A stretch of 64,000 nt of DNA from Mesorhizobium sp. NZP2077 (GCF_013170805.1 NZ_CP051293.1:4284001-4348000), one strand, 5' to 3'; numbered from the stretch's first letter, positions 49,651 through 58,646 are shown. Made by a program: numbers and translations. The notes: generated from the letters alone by a model not told the origin.

Positions 49651-50766
49651 ATGGACCATATCAGATTTGTCGGTTTGGATATTCACAAGGAACGGATCTC
49701 AGTCGCGGTGGCGGAGAGCGGACGCTCCGGCTCGGTGGAATATCTCGGCGAGATTGCCAATGATGCTGATACCATCAGCAAGCTGTGCGATCGTCTCAGG
49801 CGGTCCGGCAAGCCACTGGCGTTTTGTTATGAGGCCGGCCCGTGCGGCTATGGCGTTCATCGCCAACTCACGCGCCTCGGCCATCGGTGCGACGTGGTGG
49901 CGCCATCGCTGATTCCGCGGAAGCCTGGCGATCGGGTGAAGACGAACCGTCGCGACGCCACCATGCTCGCCCGCCTTCATCGGGCCGGAGAGTTGACCCC
50001 AGTCTGGGTGCCCGACGCCGATCATGAAGCCATGCGCGACCTGATCCGGTTGCGCAGCGTCGTGCGACAGGTGGTGACGCGAGCGCGCCAACATCTTCAA
50101 GGATTTCTGCTGCGTCACGGGCGCAAGCATGAGCGCGGGACGGCCTGGCGAAAGGCTTACCGGCGATGGCTTTCGACATTGGCCTTCGACCATCCCGCTC
50201 AGCAGATCGCATTTCAGGACTACGTCGATGCTGTCATGGATGCGGAACGGCGCCTGCAGCAGGTCGAGGAACAGATACTCAGCCTGCTCCCGGAATGGAA
50301 CCAGCGCCCGGTCGTTGACGCCTTGCAGGCGATGCGCGGCATCGCGCTGATTAATGCCGTGGTGCTGGTCGCGGAGGTCGGTGACTTCACACGCTTCTCA
50401 AACCCACGCCAGCTCATGGCCTATTTTGGCCTGGTCCCCGGAGAACAATCGAGTGGTGAGACCGTCTGGCGCGGCGGCATCACCAAGACCGGCAACACTC
50501 ATGCCCGGCGCGCGCTGGTCGAAGGCGCCTGGGCTTACCGGATGAGAGCGCGCATCGGCCGGCACAAGGTCGACCGGATCGAGGCGCTGCCGAAAGTCGT
50601 TCGCGATATCGGGTGGAAAGCGCAAGTTCGACTGTGCACCCGATATCGTCGGCTGAGCGCGCGCGGCAAGAATGCGAACGTCGTCAATGTCGCCATCGCA
50701 CGCGAGATGGTGGGCTTCATCTGGTCGATCGCCTGCACGGTTCAATCCGCGCCAAAGACGGCGTGA
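49651..50766 (+). CDS. IS110-family transposase, intact
   Basis: The 371-residue protein has the N-terminal DEDD catalytic domain with the first aspartate in FVGLDIHKERIS, YEAGPCGYG with the glutamate and VKTNRRDATMLARL, and the C-terminal helix-hairpin domain RGIALINAVVLVAEVG followed by YFGLVPGEQSSG. It is full length with no internal stop and could be active. It is not closely similar to the broken copy upstream, so two separate insertions occurred. Confidence 0.92.
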   Translation: MDHIRFVGLDIHKERISVAVAESGRSGSVEYLGEIANDADTISKLCDRLRRSGKPLAFCYEAGPCGYGVHRQLTRLGHRCDVVAPSLIPRKPGDRVKTNRRDATMLARLHRAGELTPVWVPDADHEAMRDLIRLRSVVRQVVTRARQHLQGFLLRHGRKHERGTAWRKAYRRWLSTLAFDHPAQQIAFQDYVDAVMDAERRLQQVEEQILSLLPEWNQRPVVDALQAMRGIALINAVVLVAEVGDFTRFSNPRQLMAYFGLVPGEQSSGETVWRGGITKTGNTHARRALVEGAWAYRMRARIGRHKVDRIEALPKVVRDIGWKAQVRLCTRYRRLSARGKNANVVNVAIAREMVGFIWSIACTVQSAPKTA

Positions 50767-51506
50767 CCACTATTTGACAGACAGCCAGCAGAGGAGACCA
50801 CAACACAGGATCAGCCTCGGCGCGATATGCGGCGCTGGAGGCGGGACAATGCCGGGGAGCCCTCGTCTCCACTATGAGCCTCGACGCTCGCCACCTAGAC
50901 AGAGGCAGCCCCAAACGAAACCAGGTCATGCGGCCCGACCCGCGGATGAGAGATTGTTGACCGACGTTCAAGTCCCGCCTCTTGCACCTCATATCCGCCG
51001 TACAAGTGCCTCGACCGCCGATCCGGATCGGCGGGCCGCAGCTTATGTCAAAGGCCATTGTCAGCAATCATGAGAGTGGATTCGCAACGTCAAAATCTCG
51101 TCGATCTGGCTTGCGGACCTCGCGATCGGCGGTCGGCGCGGATGGCCGTCGTCGCGGCTCGGTCACAGCCGACATCGCCAGCGTCGGCCGTAGGGTGGCG
51201 GCCGAGCGCGGCTATCGGCTGGCGCTCCCCGCTGCATTGCGGACGCATGGCTTCACGGCCTCTAGGGAAGCACCTCTGCCGTGACAAGCCTGCCGACGAT
51301 CCAAGCACTTCCATCGCGGCCTGTGGGGCGCGGCATCCTGTCGGAGATGCGGGCGCATCGCCCAGCCGACCCAGCTGACATGGGACCTTCCACACTGACA
51401 CGAATGCGCAAACCGGCGTGTTACGGTCTGATGGGGGTAGCTCACCGTTTCGATCGCCCTCGAAGCAAATGGAGAGTTCGTTACGTCCAGGATCAACCGC
51501 CGCGCC
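50767..51506. other. Stretch between IS110 and the integrase side
   Basis: Long frames on the minus strand are arginine- and cysteine-rich shadows with no motif. The first part probably includes the right noncoding end of the IS110 element. Confidence 0.4.
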
Positions 51507-51887
51507 TTGCTCTTCCGCTCCGGCAGCGCAGTCGTCGCCTCGACGGTTGCGGCACCTGCACTTGGTACAGAGCCGCCGTGCCAAAACCCGGAACCGTCCA
51601 GTAAACTGCGAACGCTGATTGACGTGCACAAGGCAGCATACGCGTCGTTCGGCGAAGCCCTGCACGAAATAGGCGGTGGCAGGCGCGACTCGGCCAGAGC
51701 CGGCCGGGAGGAGGAGAGGGCGCTACTCGCCATCTGCAGCTATGCTGCGGTTGGGGAAGGGGATCGCCTGGCCAAGGCCGGGTATCTTTTAGAGATCGAG
51801 GCGCGCGGCGAGGCGGTCAACTCTGCTCGAGATTTCGGACTGACACCGCCACTCGCGTCAACTATGCGACCTTTGCCGCGTGGATAG
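51507..51887 (+). CDS. Hypothetical protein with signal-like start
   Basis: The 126-residue frame starts at a TTG (51507) after INRRA and has a hydrophobic start FRSGSAVVASTVAAPALG, twin-arginine-like if translation begins upstream, although no ATG is available. The second half, LIDVHKAAYASFGEALHEIG and EEERALLAICSYAAVG, looks like rhizobial hypothetical proteins of unknown role. Its end overlaps the convergent integrase gene by 26 bases. The start is unresolved; it may be 5' truncated. Confidence 0.45.
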   Translation: MLFRSGSAVVASTVAAPALGTEPPCQNPEPSSKLRTLIDVHKAAYASFGEALHEIGGGRRDSARAGREEERALLAICSYAAVGEGDRLAKAGYLLEIEARGEAVNSARDFGLTPPLASTMRPLPRG

Positions 51888-52923
51888 TGTGGAGCATTTC
51901 TGGCTTGAGGTGCGTATAGCGCCGCAACATCTTCCAGTCCTTGTGCCCTGTGACCAGCGCTACCTGTTCAATTGTGAACCCAGCTTCAAAAAGGCGGCTC
52001 GTTCCTTCGTGACGCAAGTCATGAAAATGAAGGTCGTGGATGCCCAGGTCCGAGCATCCTCTGCGGAAGGCGGTGCCGACTGACCTGTGATTGAATGGGA
52101 AAATTCGATCATCGTCGTTGCTTCGCTTGGCGCGCTGCTCCTCAACAATGGTCCACGCGTCGTAACCGGTCGCTGCGAACAGCGGTATACGCTGATTGTT
52201 GCCGCTCTTGTTGCGCGGGTCTTTCCGGTCACGGATGAGAAGCATCCGCGTGCGAGTTTCCAAATCGGACCAACGTGCCTTGCAGATTTCCTCCTGGCGC
52301 ATCGCGGTTGCGACGGCGAAACGTATGATCTGGCTAACTGGCGCCATCAGACGAGGATTTGAATCGAAGTGAGCGATCAGTCTGTCGAGCTCATCCTGGG
52401 TAGGCCGCCTGTCACGCTGATGGCCTTTCCCAATGAGGCCAAGCCTCTTTAGGGCGATACGCGCGAGATCAACGGGTTCGACCTTGACGGGCAGCCCGTG
52501 CACCGCAGCGGCGTGAGCCAGAATGAGTTTTATAAAGCCTATGTCGATACCGAGAGTCATCGGTCCCGCGCCTTGGGCGGCCCGTTCGCGACCAAAATGA
52601 ATGAGCCGTTCGCGATCGAGGGCTGCGATGTTGCACGTCCCCAGATGTCTTTGGAGCATATCGAGGGCTGCGGCCTTGGAGCGGCGAGGGGACTTGCCTA
52701 CATCGCACATGTCGTCGATATGAAGGTCGATGAGTGCGCCGAAAGTTTTCAGGCGCGCTATACGGGACTTGGTCGGCGTCTCACCGCGATCGACCTGGCG
52801 CTCGGTTTCGGTTGCCCAGCGCCGTGCGTCGTCGCGGCGAAGGAAGGTCTCGCTGACGTAGCGACCTTTGCGACGGACTTGGACACGCCAGGAACCGGAC
52901 GAGAGCTTTGTGTATGTGGCCAT
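51862..52923 (-). CDS. Tyrosine site-specific integrase of the island
   Basis: The 353-residue recombinase has an N-terminal arm-binding region (SWRVQVRRKGRYVSETFLRR), a core-binding SAM-like domain, and the catalytic set: Arg209 in AMRQEEICKARW, lysine in RDRKDPRNKSG, His301 and Arg304 in HDLRHEG, His327 in GHKDW and Tyr336 in RRYTH. It lies head to head with dusA, its start 116 bases from the dusA start. Integrases next to dusA that insert in its 5' end are an established group. It appears intact. Confidence 0.92.
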   Translation of the reverse strand: MATYTKLSSGSWRVQVRRKGRYVSETFLRRDDARRWATETERQVDRGETPTKSRIARLKTFGALIDLHIDDMCDVGKSPRRSKAAALDMLQRHLGTCNIAALDRERLIHFGRERAAQGAGPMTLGIDIGFIKLILAHAAAVHGLPVKVEPVDLARIALKRLGLIGKGHQRDRRPTQDELDRLIAHFDSNPRLMAPVSQIIRFAVATAMRQEEICKARWSDLETRTRMLLIRDRKDPRNKSGNNQRIPLFAATGYDAWTIVEEQRAKRSNDDDRIFPFNHRSVGTAFRRGCSDLGIHDLHFHDLRHEGTSRLFEAGFTIEQVALVTGHKDWKMLRRYTHLKPEMLHTIHAAKVA

Positions 52924-52926
52924 TTC

Positions 52927-53001
52927 TTCGTGTGCGCTCCGTGTGCAGTGAGAGATCGAAACGTGGCGAAAAGGGTCGTATTCTGGCGAAAATTCGTGTG
53001 C
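52927..53001. other. TTCGTGTGC motifs, possible integrase arm sites
   Basis: TTCGTGTGC occurs at 52927-52935 and 52993-53001, with a shorter CGTGTGC at 52940-52946. The same 9-mer occurs inverted at the left end (37635-37643). Clustered short repeats flanking the core are how tyrosine integrases arrange arm sites. Confidence 0.5.
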
Positions 53002-53039
53002 ACTCGGCAGGTTCTAACGATTTGATGTTTAAAGAAAAA

Positions 53040-54035
53040 ATGCTGAAAAATCAAGATCATAGAGTGGCCGTGGCACCCATGATGGACTGGACGGACCGGC
53101 ATTGCCGGTTCTTCCATCGCCAGCTGACGAGCCATGCGTTGCTTTATACCGAAATGGTGGTGGCCGACGCTGTCATTCATGGCGCGCGCGAGAGGCTGCT
53201 CGGTTTCGATGTGGTGGAACATCCGGTCGCGCTGCAGCTAGGCGGCTCGGATCCGGCAAAACTTGCCGAAGCGGCGCGCATTGGCGAAGCCTTCGGCTAT
53301 GACGAGATCAACCTCAATGTTGGCTGCCCGTCCGACCGCGTCCAGTCGGGCACGTTCGGCGCCTGCCTGATGAAAGTGCCTGACCTCGTCGCCGAGTGTG
53401 TCGCGGCGATGAAGGCTGCGGTGACAATCCCCGTCACGGTCAAATGCCGCATCGGTGTCGACGAACAGGATCCGGAACCGGCGCTCGATGCGCTGGCGGA
53501 CGGGGTTTTCAAGGCCGGCGCCGACGCCTTGTGGGTGCATGCGCGCAAGGCGTGGCTGGAGGGACTCAGCCCCAAGGAAAACCGCGACATCCCGCCGCTC
53601 GACTACGACAGGGTCTATCGGCTGAAGGCCAAAAAGTCGAACGAATTCATCGGCATCAATGGCGGCATTCAGTCGCTTGAGGAGGCGCGGGGGCATCTTG
53701 ATCATGTCGACGGCGCCATGCTTGGCCGCGCGGCCTACCATACACCAGGCATCCTGGCCGGCGTGGACGCCTTCTACGGCGCGAAGTCCGAGGCGTTCGA
53801 TTTCGCCGCGCTGATCGATGCGATGGCCGGCTATGCGGCACGCCATATCGAGCAGGGTGGGCGGCTCGGCCATGTCACCCGCCATATGGTCGGGCTGTTC
53901 CACGGGCTGCCCGGTGCGCGCCGCTACCGTCAGATCCTGTCGACCGACGCAAACCGGCCCGGTGCCGGGCCTGACGTGCTGAGGACGGCTTTCGCGGCTG
54001 TCGAATTCGGTGGAGGGGCGGCCGAAGCGGCCTGA
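53040..54035 (+). CDS. dusA: tRNA-dihydrouridine synthase A
   Basis: This FMN enzyme reduces uridines in the tRNA D-loop. The 331-residue protein has VAPMMDWTDRHCRFFHRQL, NLNVGCPSDRVQSGTFGACL with the catalytic cysteine, VKCRIGVDEQD, and GINGGIQSLEEA with MLGRAAYHTP. The first eight codons are strikingly AT-rich (ATGCTGAAAAATCAAGATCA) while the rest is GC-rich, consistent with a new 5' end supplied by the island. ATG 53025 is an alternative start five codons upstream. The gene remains functional in frame. Confidence 0.95.
   Translation: MLKNQDHRVAVAPMMDWTDRHCRFFHRQLTSHALLYTEMVVADAVIHGARERLLGFDVVEHPVALQLGGSDPAKLAEAARIGEAFGYDEINLNVGCPSDRVQSGTFGACLMKVPDLVAECVAAMKAAVTIPVTVKCRIGVDEQDPEPALDALADGVFKAGADALWVHARKAWLEGLSPKENRDIPPLDYDRVYRLKAKKSNEFIGINGGIQSLEEARGHLDHVDGAMLGRAAYHTPGILAGVDAFYGAKSEAFDFAALIDAMAGYAARHIEQGGRLGHVTRHMVGLFHGLPGARRYRQILSTDANRPGAGPDVLRTAFAAVEFGGGAAEAA
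53067..53090 (+). other. Putative right attachment site (attR) within dusA
   Basis: This segment codes AVAPMMDW in dusA and aligns with the left relic over ATGATGGA and neighbouring bases. Confidence 0.55.
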
Positions 54036-54053
54036 TCTAGACTTTTGTTTTGA

Positions 54054-54121
54054 AGCAATTCCCTAGGGAAAGCGCTACGCGCTTTCCCGGGGAAAACCGC
54101 TCACACTTTTCCTGGAATTGC
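54054..54121 (-). repeat. RIME-like half repeat, reverse orientation
   Basis: The reverse complement GAGCAATTCCAGGAAAAGTG matches the left half of the repeat at 30892. It contains the extra palindrome GGGAAAGCGC...GCGCTTTCCC and lies between convergent genes. Confidence 0.75.
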
Positions 54122-54829
54122 TCAGTCCCTGAGGATCATCCGGTCGCCGCGCACATCGAAGCCTGAAAGCGAGCCGATGAAGTTCATGCCGAGCAGGCTT
54201 TGGCTGAGCATGCCGGGGGCTGCGACCATCACCGACATGTCCTTGCGCACGATGCCGCCGATCGCCACTGCGTCGGTTTTGACCGCCGCGGCGCGCGCCA
54301 TGCCGTTGGCGGTCGAAACCGGTATTGTGTAGTTGAGCACCGCCGGGTTGAAGCCTGCGGCCTGCGCGTCTTCCGATGTCAGCACGGTGCTGGTCGCGCC
54401 GGTGTCGACAATAGCCCGAACCGGATTGCCATTGACCAGGATGCGCGCTTCGAAATGGCCATTGTCGGCCTTGTCGAGCGTCACCGTGGCGTGGCCGTCT
54501 TCGACGCCAAGCGCCAGGGGGCTGCCGGGAACGAGGCCCGCGGTCACCCGGCTGGCCACGTCCTGCAGTTCGTAGCGATACTGGTAGCCGGCGATCAGTG
54601 CGAGCACGATCGCCGCCCAGGCGCCGAGATTGCGGGCCATGGCGCCGAACGGGCGGCCCGAGCGCAGCAGGCCGGCGCCGATGAGGGCGCCGAAGGCGCC
54701 AAGCCAGATCAGCCGGCCGAAATCGTAATTCTCGACGCCGAGCGTGCTGCCGGCGGAATCGTTGAGCATAAGCAGCACTGCTCCCACGCCGATCACCGCC
54801 ATCAAAATCCAGAACATCCGGCTGCTCAT
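54122..54829 (-). CDS. Retropepsin-like aspartic protease, membrane-anchored
   Basis: The 235-residue protein has about three N-terminal membrane segments (residues 5-23, 39-56 and 68-84) and a C-terminal clan AA protease domain with the active-site motif AIVDTGATSTVLT near residue 140. It matches the TIGR02281 group found in alphaproteobacteria. The protease domain follows the third membrane segment and probably faces the periplasm. The substrate is unknown. It lies just upstream of the RIME-like repeat on its strand. Confidence 0.88.
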   Translation of the reverse strand: MSSRMFWILMAVIGVGAVLLMLNDSAGSTLGVENYDFGRLIWLGAFGALIGAGLLRSGRPFGAMARNLGAWAAIVLALIAGYQYRYELQDVASRVTAGLVPGSPLALGVEDGHATVTLDKADNGHFEARILVNGNPVRAIVDTGATSTVLTSEDAQAAGFNPAVLNYTIPVSTANGMARAAAVKTDAVAIGGIVRKDMSVMVAAPGMLSQSLLGMNFIGSLSGFDVRGDRMILRD

Positions 54830-54840
54830 CCGTGCCTCGC

Positions 54841-54941
54841 TAGAGAAATTCCAGGAAGTGCGAAACGTTCTTCGTCCGGAATTGCGTTAAAACAATGAGT
54901 TAGAGCGGTCCGCCGTTTCCGTGAAAGGGTGACGTCTAGAG
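54841..54941 (+). repeat. RIME-like palindromic repeat, copy 2
   Basis: Near copy of 30892-30995, with GAAATTCCAGGAAGTGCGAA and the conserved GAGCGGTCCGCCGTTTCC half. It overlaps the last bases of the DUF1289 gene. Confidence 0.85.
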
Positions 54942-55166
54942 CGCGTCGCGTTCGCGCGCCATGCGGCTGCGGCGTGTTTCCCGACGCGGCCGGCGCTCGA
55001 CCGTTTCCAGCCGGGCCGCCAATTCGGCCATCACATTTCGGCGGGTTTCCGGCGTCATCCCCATCCAGGCGCCGATTTCCTCGCGCGTGCGGCCGCAACC
55101 GAAGCAGAAGCCGGTTTTCATGTCGATGGAACAGACAAGGATGCAGGGAGATTCGATGGCCGTCAT
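54936..55166 (-). CDS. DUF1289 family protein
   Basis: The 76-residue protein has the DUF1289 cysteine pattern PCILVCSIDMKTGFCFGCGR, then TREEIGAWMGMTPETRRNVM and a basic tail. The four cysteines may bind a metal. ATG 55166 gives the standard start; the longer frame to 55340 is not supported. Its function is unknown. It is divergent from cobT. Confidence 0.85.
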   Translation of the reverse strand: MTAIESPCILVCSIDMKTGFCFGCGRTREEIGAWMGMTPETRRNVMAELAARLETVERRPRRETRRSRMARERDAL

Positions 55167-55363
55167 GACTTTCTCTCGAGGGATCCGTGCGGAATCCGCT
55201 CGTTCACCTCCACATGGTGCAACGGCAAAGCCAATGCAAGCCCTCGCGATCGCGCCCTTCCAGGCCATCTTTGCGGCAATCAAGGCGGATGTTTGGGAGA
55301 GGTTGTGCCGATCACGCAACGCGGCTATGCCGCTCGCCAACTCAAGGAATGATTGCTCACGAC

Positions 55364-56362
55364 ATGACCAGCGCTCTGCCTTTCGACGATTTTCGCAACC
55401 TGCTCGACAATCTGCCGGTAGCCGACCTCAAAGCCGAAGCGCGCGTGCGCACACTGTTTGGCAAAGCCGACAAGCCGGCGCATTCGCTCGGCCGCATCGA
55501 GGACATCGCCGCGTGGCTTGCCGCATGGAGCGGCAGGGCTCCGCCCGCTGTGACACGGCCGCTCATGGCTGTTTTTGCCGGCAACCACGGTGTAGTCAGG
55601 CACGGCATTTCGCCGCGCCCCGTGGCGGCGACCGCCAATGCGGTCGAGCTTTGCGCGGCCGGCGGTGCGGCCATCAACCAGATCTGCATCGCCAACGATC
55701 TCGGGTTGAAAGTGTTCGATCTTGCCCTGCACATTCCGACCGGCGACATCACCGATGACGCCGCGCTCGATGAACGCGGATGCGCTGCCACCATGGCCTT
55801 TGGCATGGAAGCGATCGCCGGCGGCACCGATTTGCTTTGCCTCGGCGATCTCGGCGTCGGCAATTCCACTGTCGCCGCCGCGCTGCTTGCCGCGCTGTTC
55901 GGGGGCAGGGGTGCCGACTGGGTTGGCCCGGGATCGGGCGCCGAAGCGCCGATGCAGGCGCGCAAGGCTGAGGTGGTCGATGCGGCGCTGGCCTTTCACC
56001 ATGGCCATCTCGACGACCCGTTGGAGGTGCTGCGTCGCGTCGGCGGCCGCGAGTTCGCGGCGATAGCAGGCGCCATCCTCGCCGCGCGGATGCAGAAAAT
56101 CCCGGTGTTGCTCGACGGCTTTGCGGCAACGGCCGCCGCGGCGGTGCTTTATGTCGCGAACCCCGCAGCGCTAGACCATTGTCTTCTCGCCAGCCTGTCG
56201 CCGGAGCCCGCGCACGCCAAGGCTGCCGAGCTGCTCGCCCTGCGTCCACTGGTCGACCTCGGCATGAGCCATGGCGAAGGGGCCGGGGCAGCCCTTGGCG
56301 CTGGCTTGGTCAAGGCGGCGGCGCTGACCAGTTCAGGCATGGCGGCGGCCGTTCGGGGCTAG
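55364..56362 (+). CDS. cobT: Nicotinate-nucleotide:dimethylbenzimidazole phosphoribosyltransferase
   Basis: CobT makes alpha-ribazole phosphate, the lower ligand of cobalamin. The 332-residue protein shows VFAGNHGVVRHGISPRP, LLCLGDLGVGNST, KIPVLLDGFAATAAAAVL and the C-terminal DLGMSHGEGAGAALG with the catalytic glutamate. ATG 55364 gives MTSALPFDDF; ATG 55349 is possible but puts the AAGGA too close. Other cobalamin genes are outside the window. Confidence 0.94.
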   Translation: MTSALPFDDFRNLLDNLPVADLKAEARVRTLFGKADKPAHSLGRIEDIAAWLAAWSGRAPPAVTRPLMAVFAGNHGVVRHGISPRPVAATANAVELCAAGGAAINQICIANDLGLKVFDLALHIPTGDITDDAALDERGCAATMAFGMEAIAGGTDLLCLGDLGVGNSTVAAALLAALFGGRGADWVGPGSGAEAPMQARKAEVVDAALAFHHGHLDDPLEVLRRVGGREFAAIAGAILAARMQKIPVLLDGFAATAAAAVLYVANPAALDHCLLASLSPEPAHAKAAELLALRPLVDLGMSHGEGAGAALGAGLVKAAALTSSGMAAAVRG

Positions 56363-56393
56363 GCACGAGGCATACCGGCGCTGACGAGAGCCG

Positions 56394-57926
56394 TCAGCGC
56401 CGCCGTACCGCCACTGCCGCCGTCGGCAATGCCGGCAGCTCTTCCATCACCCGGCTCAGCGGGAAGATGGCGATCGCCTCGGTGCCTTCGCGCAGCTTGG
56501 AATGAAGTTCGAACTCGCCGCCATGCATGGCGAGCAGGCCTTGCACGATCGGCAGGCCAAGCCCGGTGCCTTGTTCGGCACTTTTGATGGCGATCGAGCC
56601 CTGGCCAAAGGCCGAAAGCACAATCGGGATCTCGTCCTGGGGAATGCCTGGACCGTTGTCCTTGACCGAGATGTATTGCCCGCCGCCCGCCGTCCAGCCG
56701 ACGCGGACACGGACTTCGCCGCCGGTGGCTGTAAATTTTATCGCGTTCGACAAGAGGTTGAGCGTGATCTGGCGCACCGCGCGCTCGTCGGCGAACAGCC
56801 GCGGCAATGTTGGTTCGAAATCCTGGATGACGCGGATATCCTTGTTGCGCGCCCTCAGTTCCATCATATGGCAGCAGTCCTCGACGATGTTGAGCAACAT
56901 CACCGGCTCCTCGTTGAGCTGGTAGCGGCCGGCCTCGATGCGCGACAGGTCGAGGATCTCGTTGATCAGGTCGAGCAGATGCTGGCCGGAATCATGCACA
57001 TCGTGGGCGTAGTCGCGATAGGTGGGATTGCTCATCGGCCCCAGCACCTCGTTCGCCATCACTTCGGAAAATCCGAGAATGGCGTTGAGCGGCGTGCGCA
57101 ATTCATGGCTCATCGAAGCCAGGAACCGCGACTTGGCCAGATTGGCATCCTCCGCCCGTCGCCGTGCCTCGTCCGACATCGATTTCGCCGTCTCGAGTTC
57201 GGCGATCAGCGCGTCCTTTTCGGAGCGGAACGACAACAGCATCAGCGAGGAGCGGTTGATGTGGCGGGCGACATAGGCGAAGAAAGGCAGCGACAAGACA
57301 AGCAGCCCGGCCATGATCGCCTCGACCGGCATCCACAGCCTGGTGCCGACATAGGCATAGAGCGCCACCGGCACGGCAAAGGTCGCCAGCAGCGCGCCGC
57401 TGAGCGATGAGGCCATCAGAGCGGTCCCGGCCATGGCAAACAGCAGCACGACCGCCTTGATCACCTGGAACTGGTCGACCTCGCAGGCGCCGCAGCCCAG
57501 CCAGACGAACCAGGCCCAGCCGAGGCCGCAAAGGAAATGGCCGGCCAGGAATTCCCGTTGCGCTTGCAAGGGGTTGAGCTCGGAAGCTTCCGTACGCTCG
57601 ATGCGCCGCGCCATGAAGACGACGATCGTATAGGAGGTGAGCGTGAACAGCGCCCAGAGTCCGATCTCGTTGCCGACGCCGGCGAGCCGGCCGACTGCTG
57701 CGATCGCCAGGACGAGCAATGGGATGACTACGGCGCCGCTTGTCATGGCGCGCGCGTGGAGTTTCAGCAGTTCGCGGTCGAAATCGAGATTGCCGGCCTG
57801 CTGCGAAAGACGGTCGCGCGTCTTGCGCACCGCGCGCGCGACATCGCTGTTGCGATGCCGTTTCCTGCGGTCCACAATGAACTTGTCCGCTGTGTTCGAG
57901 CGTTGCAAGGGCATCAAAAACTTCAA
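56394..57926 (-). CDS. Membrane sensor histidine kinase (PdhS/PleC-like core)
   Basis: The 510-residue protein has about six membrane segments in residues 60-220, a short coiled coil (FRSEKDALIAELETAKSMSD), the phosphoacceptor FLASMSHELRTPLNAILGFS near residue 280, and an ATPase domain with NAIKFTATGGEV, DNGPGIP and GTGLGLPIV. The dimerisation region GPMSNPTYRDYAHDVHDSGQ is typical of alphaproteobacterial PleC/PdhS-type kinases. No response regulator is adjacent, so the partner is unknown. A start four codons later (57914) is possible. Confidence 0.9.
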   Translation of the reverse strand: MKFLMPLQRSNTADKFIVDRRKRHRNSDVARAVRKTRDRLSQQAGNLDFDRELLKLHARAMTSGAVVIPLLVLAIAAVGRLAGVGNEIGLWALFTLTSYTIVVFMARRIERTEASELNPLQAQREFLAGHFLCGLGWAWFVWLGCGACEVDQFQVIKAVVLLFAMAGTALMASSLSGALLATFAVPVALYAYVGTRLWMPVEAIMAGLLVLSLPFFAYVARHINRSSLMLLSFRSEKDALIAELETAKSMSDEARRRAEDANLAKSRFLASMSHELRTPLNAILGFSEVMANEVLGPMSNPTYRDYAHDVHDSGQHLLDLINEILDLSRIEAGRYQLNEEPVMLLNIVEDCCHMMELRARNKDIRVIQDFEPTLPRLFADERAVRQITLNLLSNAIKFTATGGEVRVRVGWTAGGGQYISVKDNGPGIPQDEIPIVLSAFGQGSIAIKSAEQGTGLGLPIVQGLLAMHGGEFELHSKLREGTEAIAIFPLSRVMEELPALPTAAVAVRRR

Positions 57927-57990
57927 TTTATACGGGCAGCGGTTTCAAGGTGTTAAGCTACGTTCGAATGATTAACCAACCGTTTGCCAT

Positions 57991-58611
57991 ATGAGCCGTT
58001 CCTGGTCGCCGAAATCGCGCCGGCGGTACGTGGCGGCGCCCAGGAGCCAGTGGCGGCGGCTTCTGGATTATGGGCTTACGACAATCATTCTGGGGCTGCT
58101 GATCCTGCTGGCGGCGCGCCTCGATCGGGTGGAAACGCGCCAGACGCAGGGTGCTGCCATCATCAATGACGGCGATTCCATCACACTCGGCACAGAGCGC
58201 ATCCGCATGCGCGGCATCGACGCCCCGGAATACACCCAGACCTGCCGCAAAGACGGCGCCGAATATGCCTGCGGCACGCTTGCGCGCCAGTCGCTGGTGC
58301 GCCTGATCGCCGGCAGGCCCGTCACCTGCAGCGGCTGGCAGCGGGATCGCTATGGCCGGCTGCTTGGCGACTGCAAGGCCGGTGGCACGGATCTCAACCG
58401 CGCCCAGGTCGAAGCGGGCTGGGCCGTTGCCTTCGGCGACTACGAAAGTGAGGAAGCGACCGCCCGCGCGGCAAAGGTCGGTGTCTGGGCAGGCACGTTC
58501 GACCAGCCGCAGGACTGGCGCGACAGTCATCACGGCGAGGTGGTGGAGCGAAAACACGGCACGCTGGCATCGATCGGCGACGCCGTGCGGGAGATTTTTC
58601 GCTTCTGGTGA
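57991..58611 (+). CDS. Membrane-anchored staphylococcal-nuclease-like protein
   Basis: The 206-residue protein has one membrane segment at about residues 28-44 and a SNase domain with DGDSITLGTERIRMRGIDAP, CGTLARQSL and RYGRLLGDC, covering the substrate and catalytic residues of thermonucleases. It is likely a periplasmic or surface nuclease. It starts 65 bases from the divergent kinase gene and its stop overlaps the upstream extension of the GST frame. Confidence 0.88.
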   Translation: MSRSWSPKSRRRYVAAPRSQWRRLLDYGLTTIILGLLILLAARLDRVETRQTQGAAIINDGDSITLGTERIRMRGIDAPEYTQTCRKDGAEYACGTLARQSLVRLIAGRPVTCSGWQRDRYGRLLGDCKAGGTDLNRAQVEAGWAVAFGDYESEEATARAAKVGVWAGTFDQPQDWRDSHHGEVVERKHGTLASIGDAVREIFRFW

Positions 58612-58646
58612 AGCGCGTCGGCCGGGACGGGAAAAGGAGGATGGAA

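Larger units (their letters stand above)
37573..53086. mobile_element. Decayed genomic island integrated at dusA
   Basis: The limits are set by the dusA relic on the left and the intact dusA on the right, with a tyrosine integrase gene next to dusA. Integration into the 5' end of dusA is an established target for a family of integrases. Contents are small hypothetical genes, IS630 and IS110 elements, several broken genes and long stretches without genes, in clear contrast with the dense operons on either side. No conjugation or phage structural gene was recognised. Confidence 0.7.

Noticed and set aside
51090..51665. 191-residue minus-strand frame
   Set aside because: Arginine- and cysteine-rich composition typical of an antisense shadow; no motif or ribosome site.
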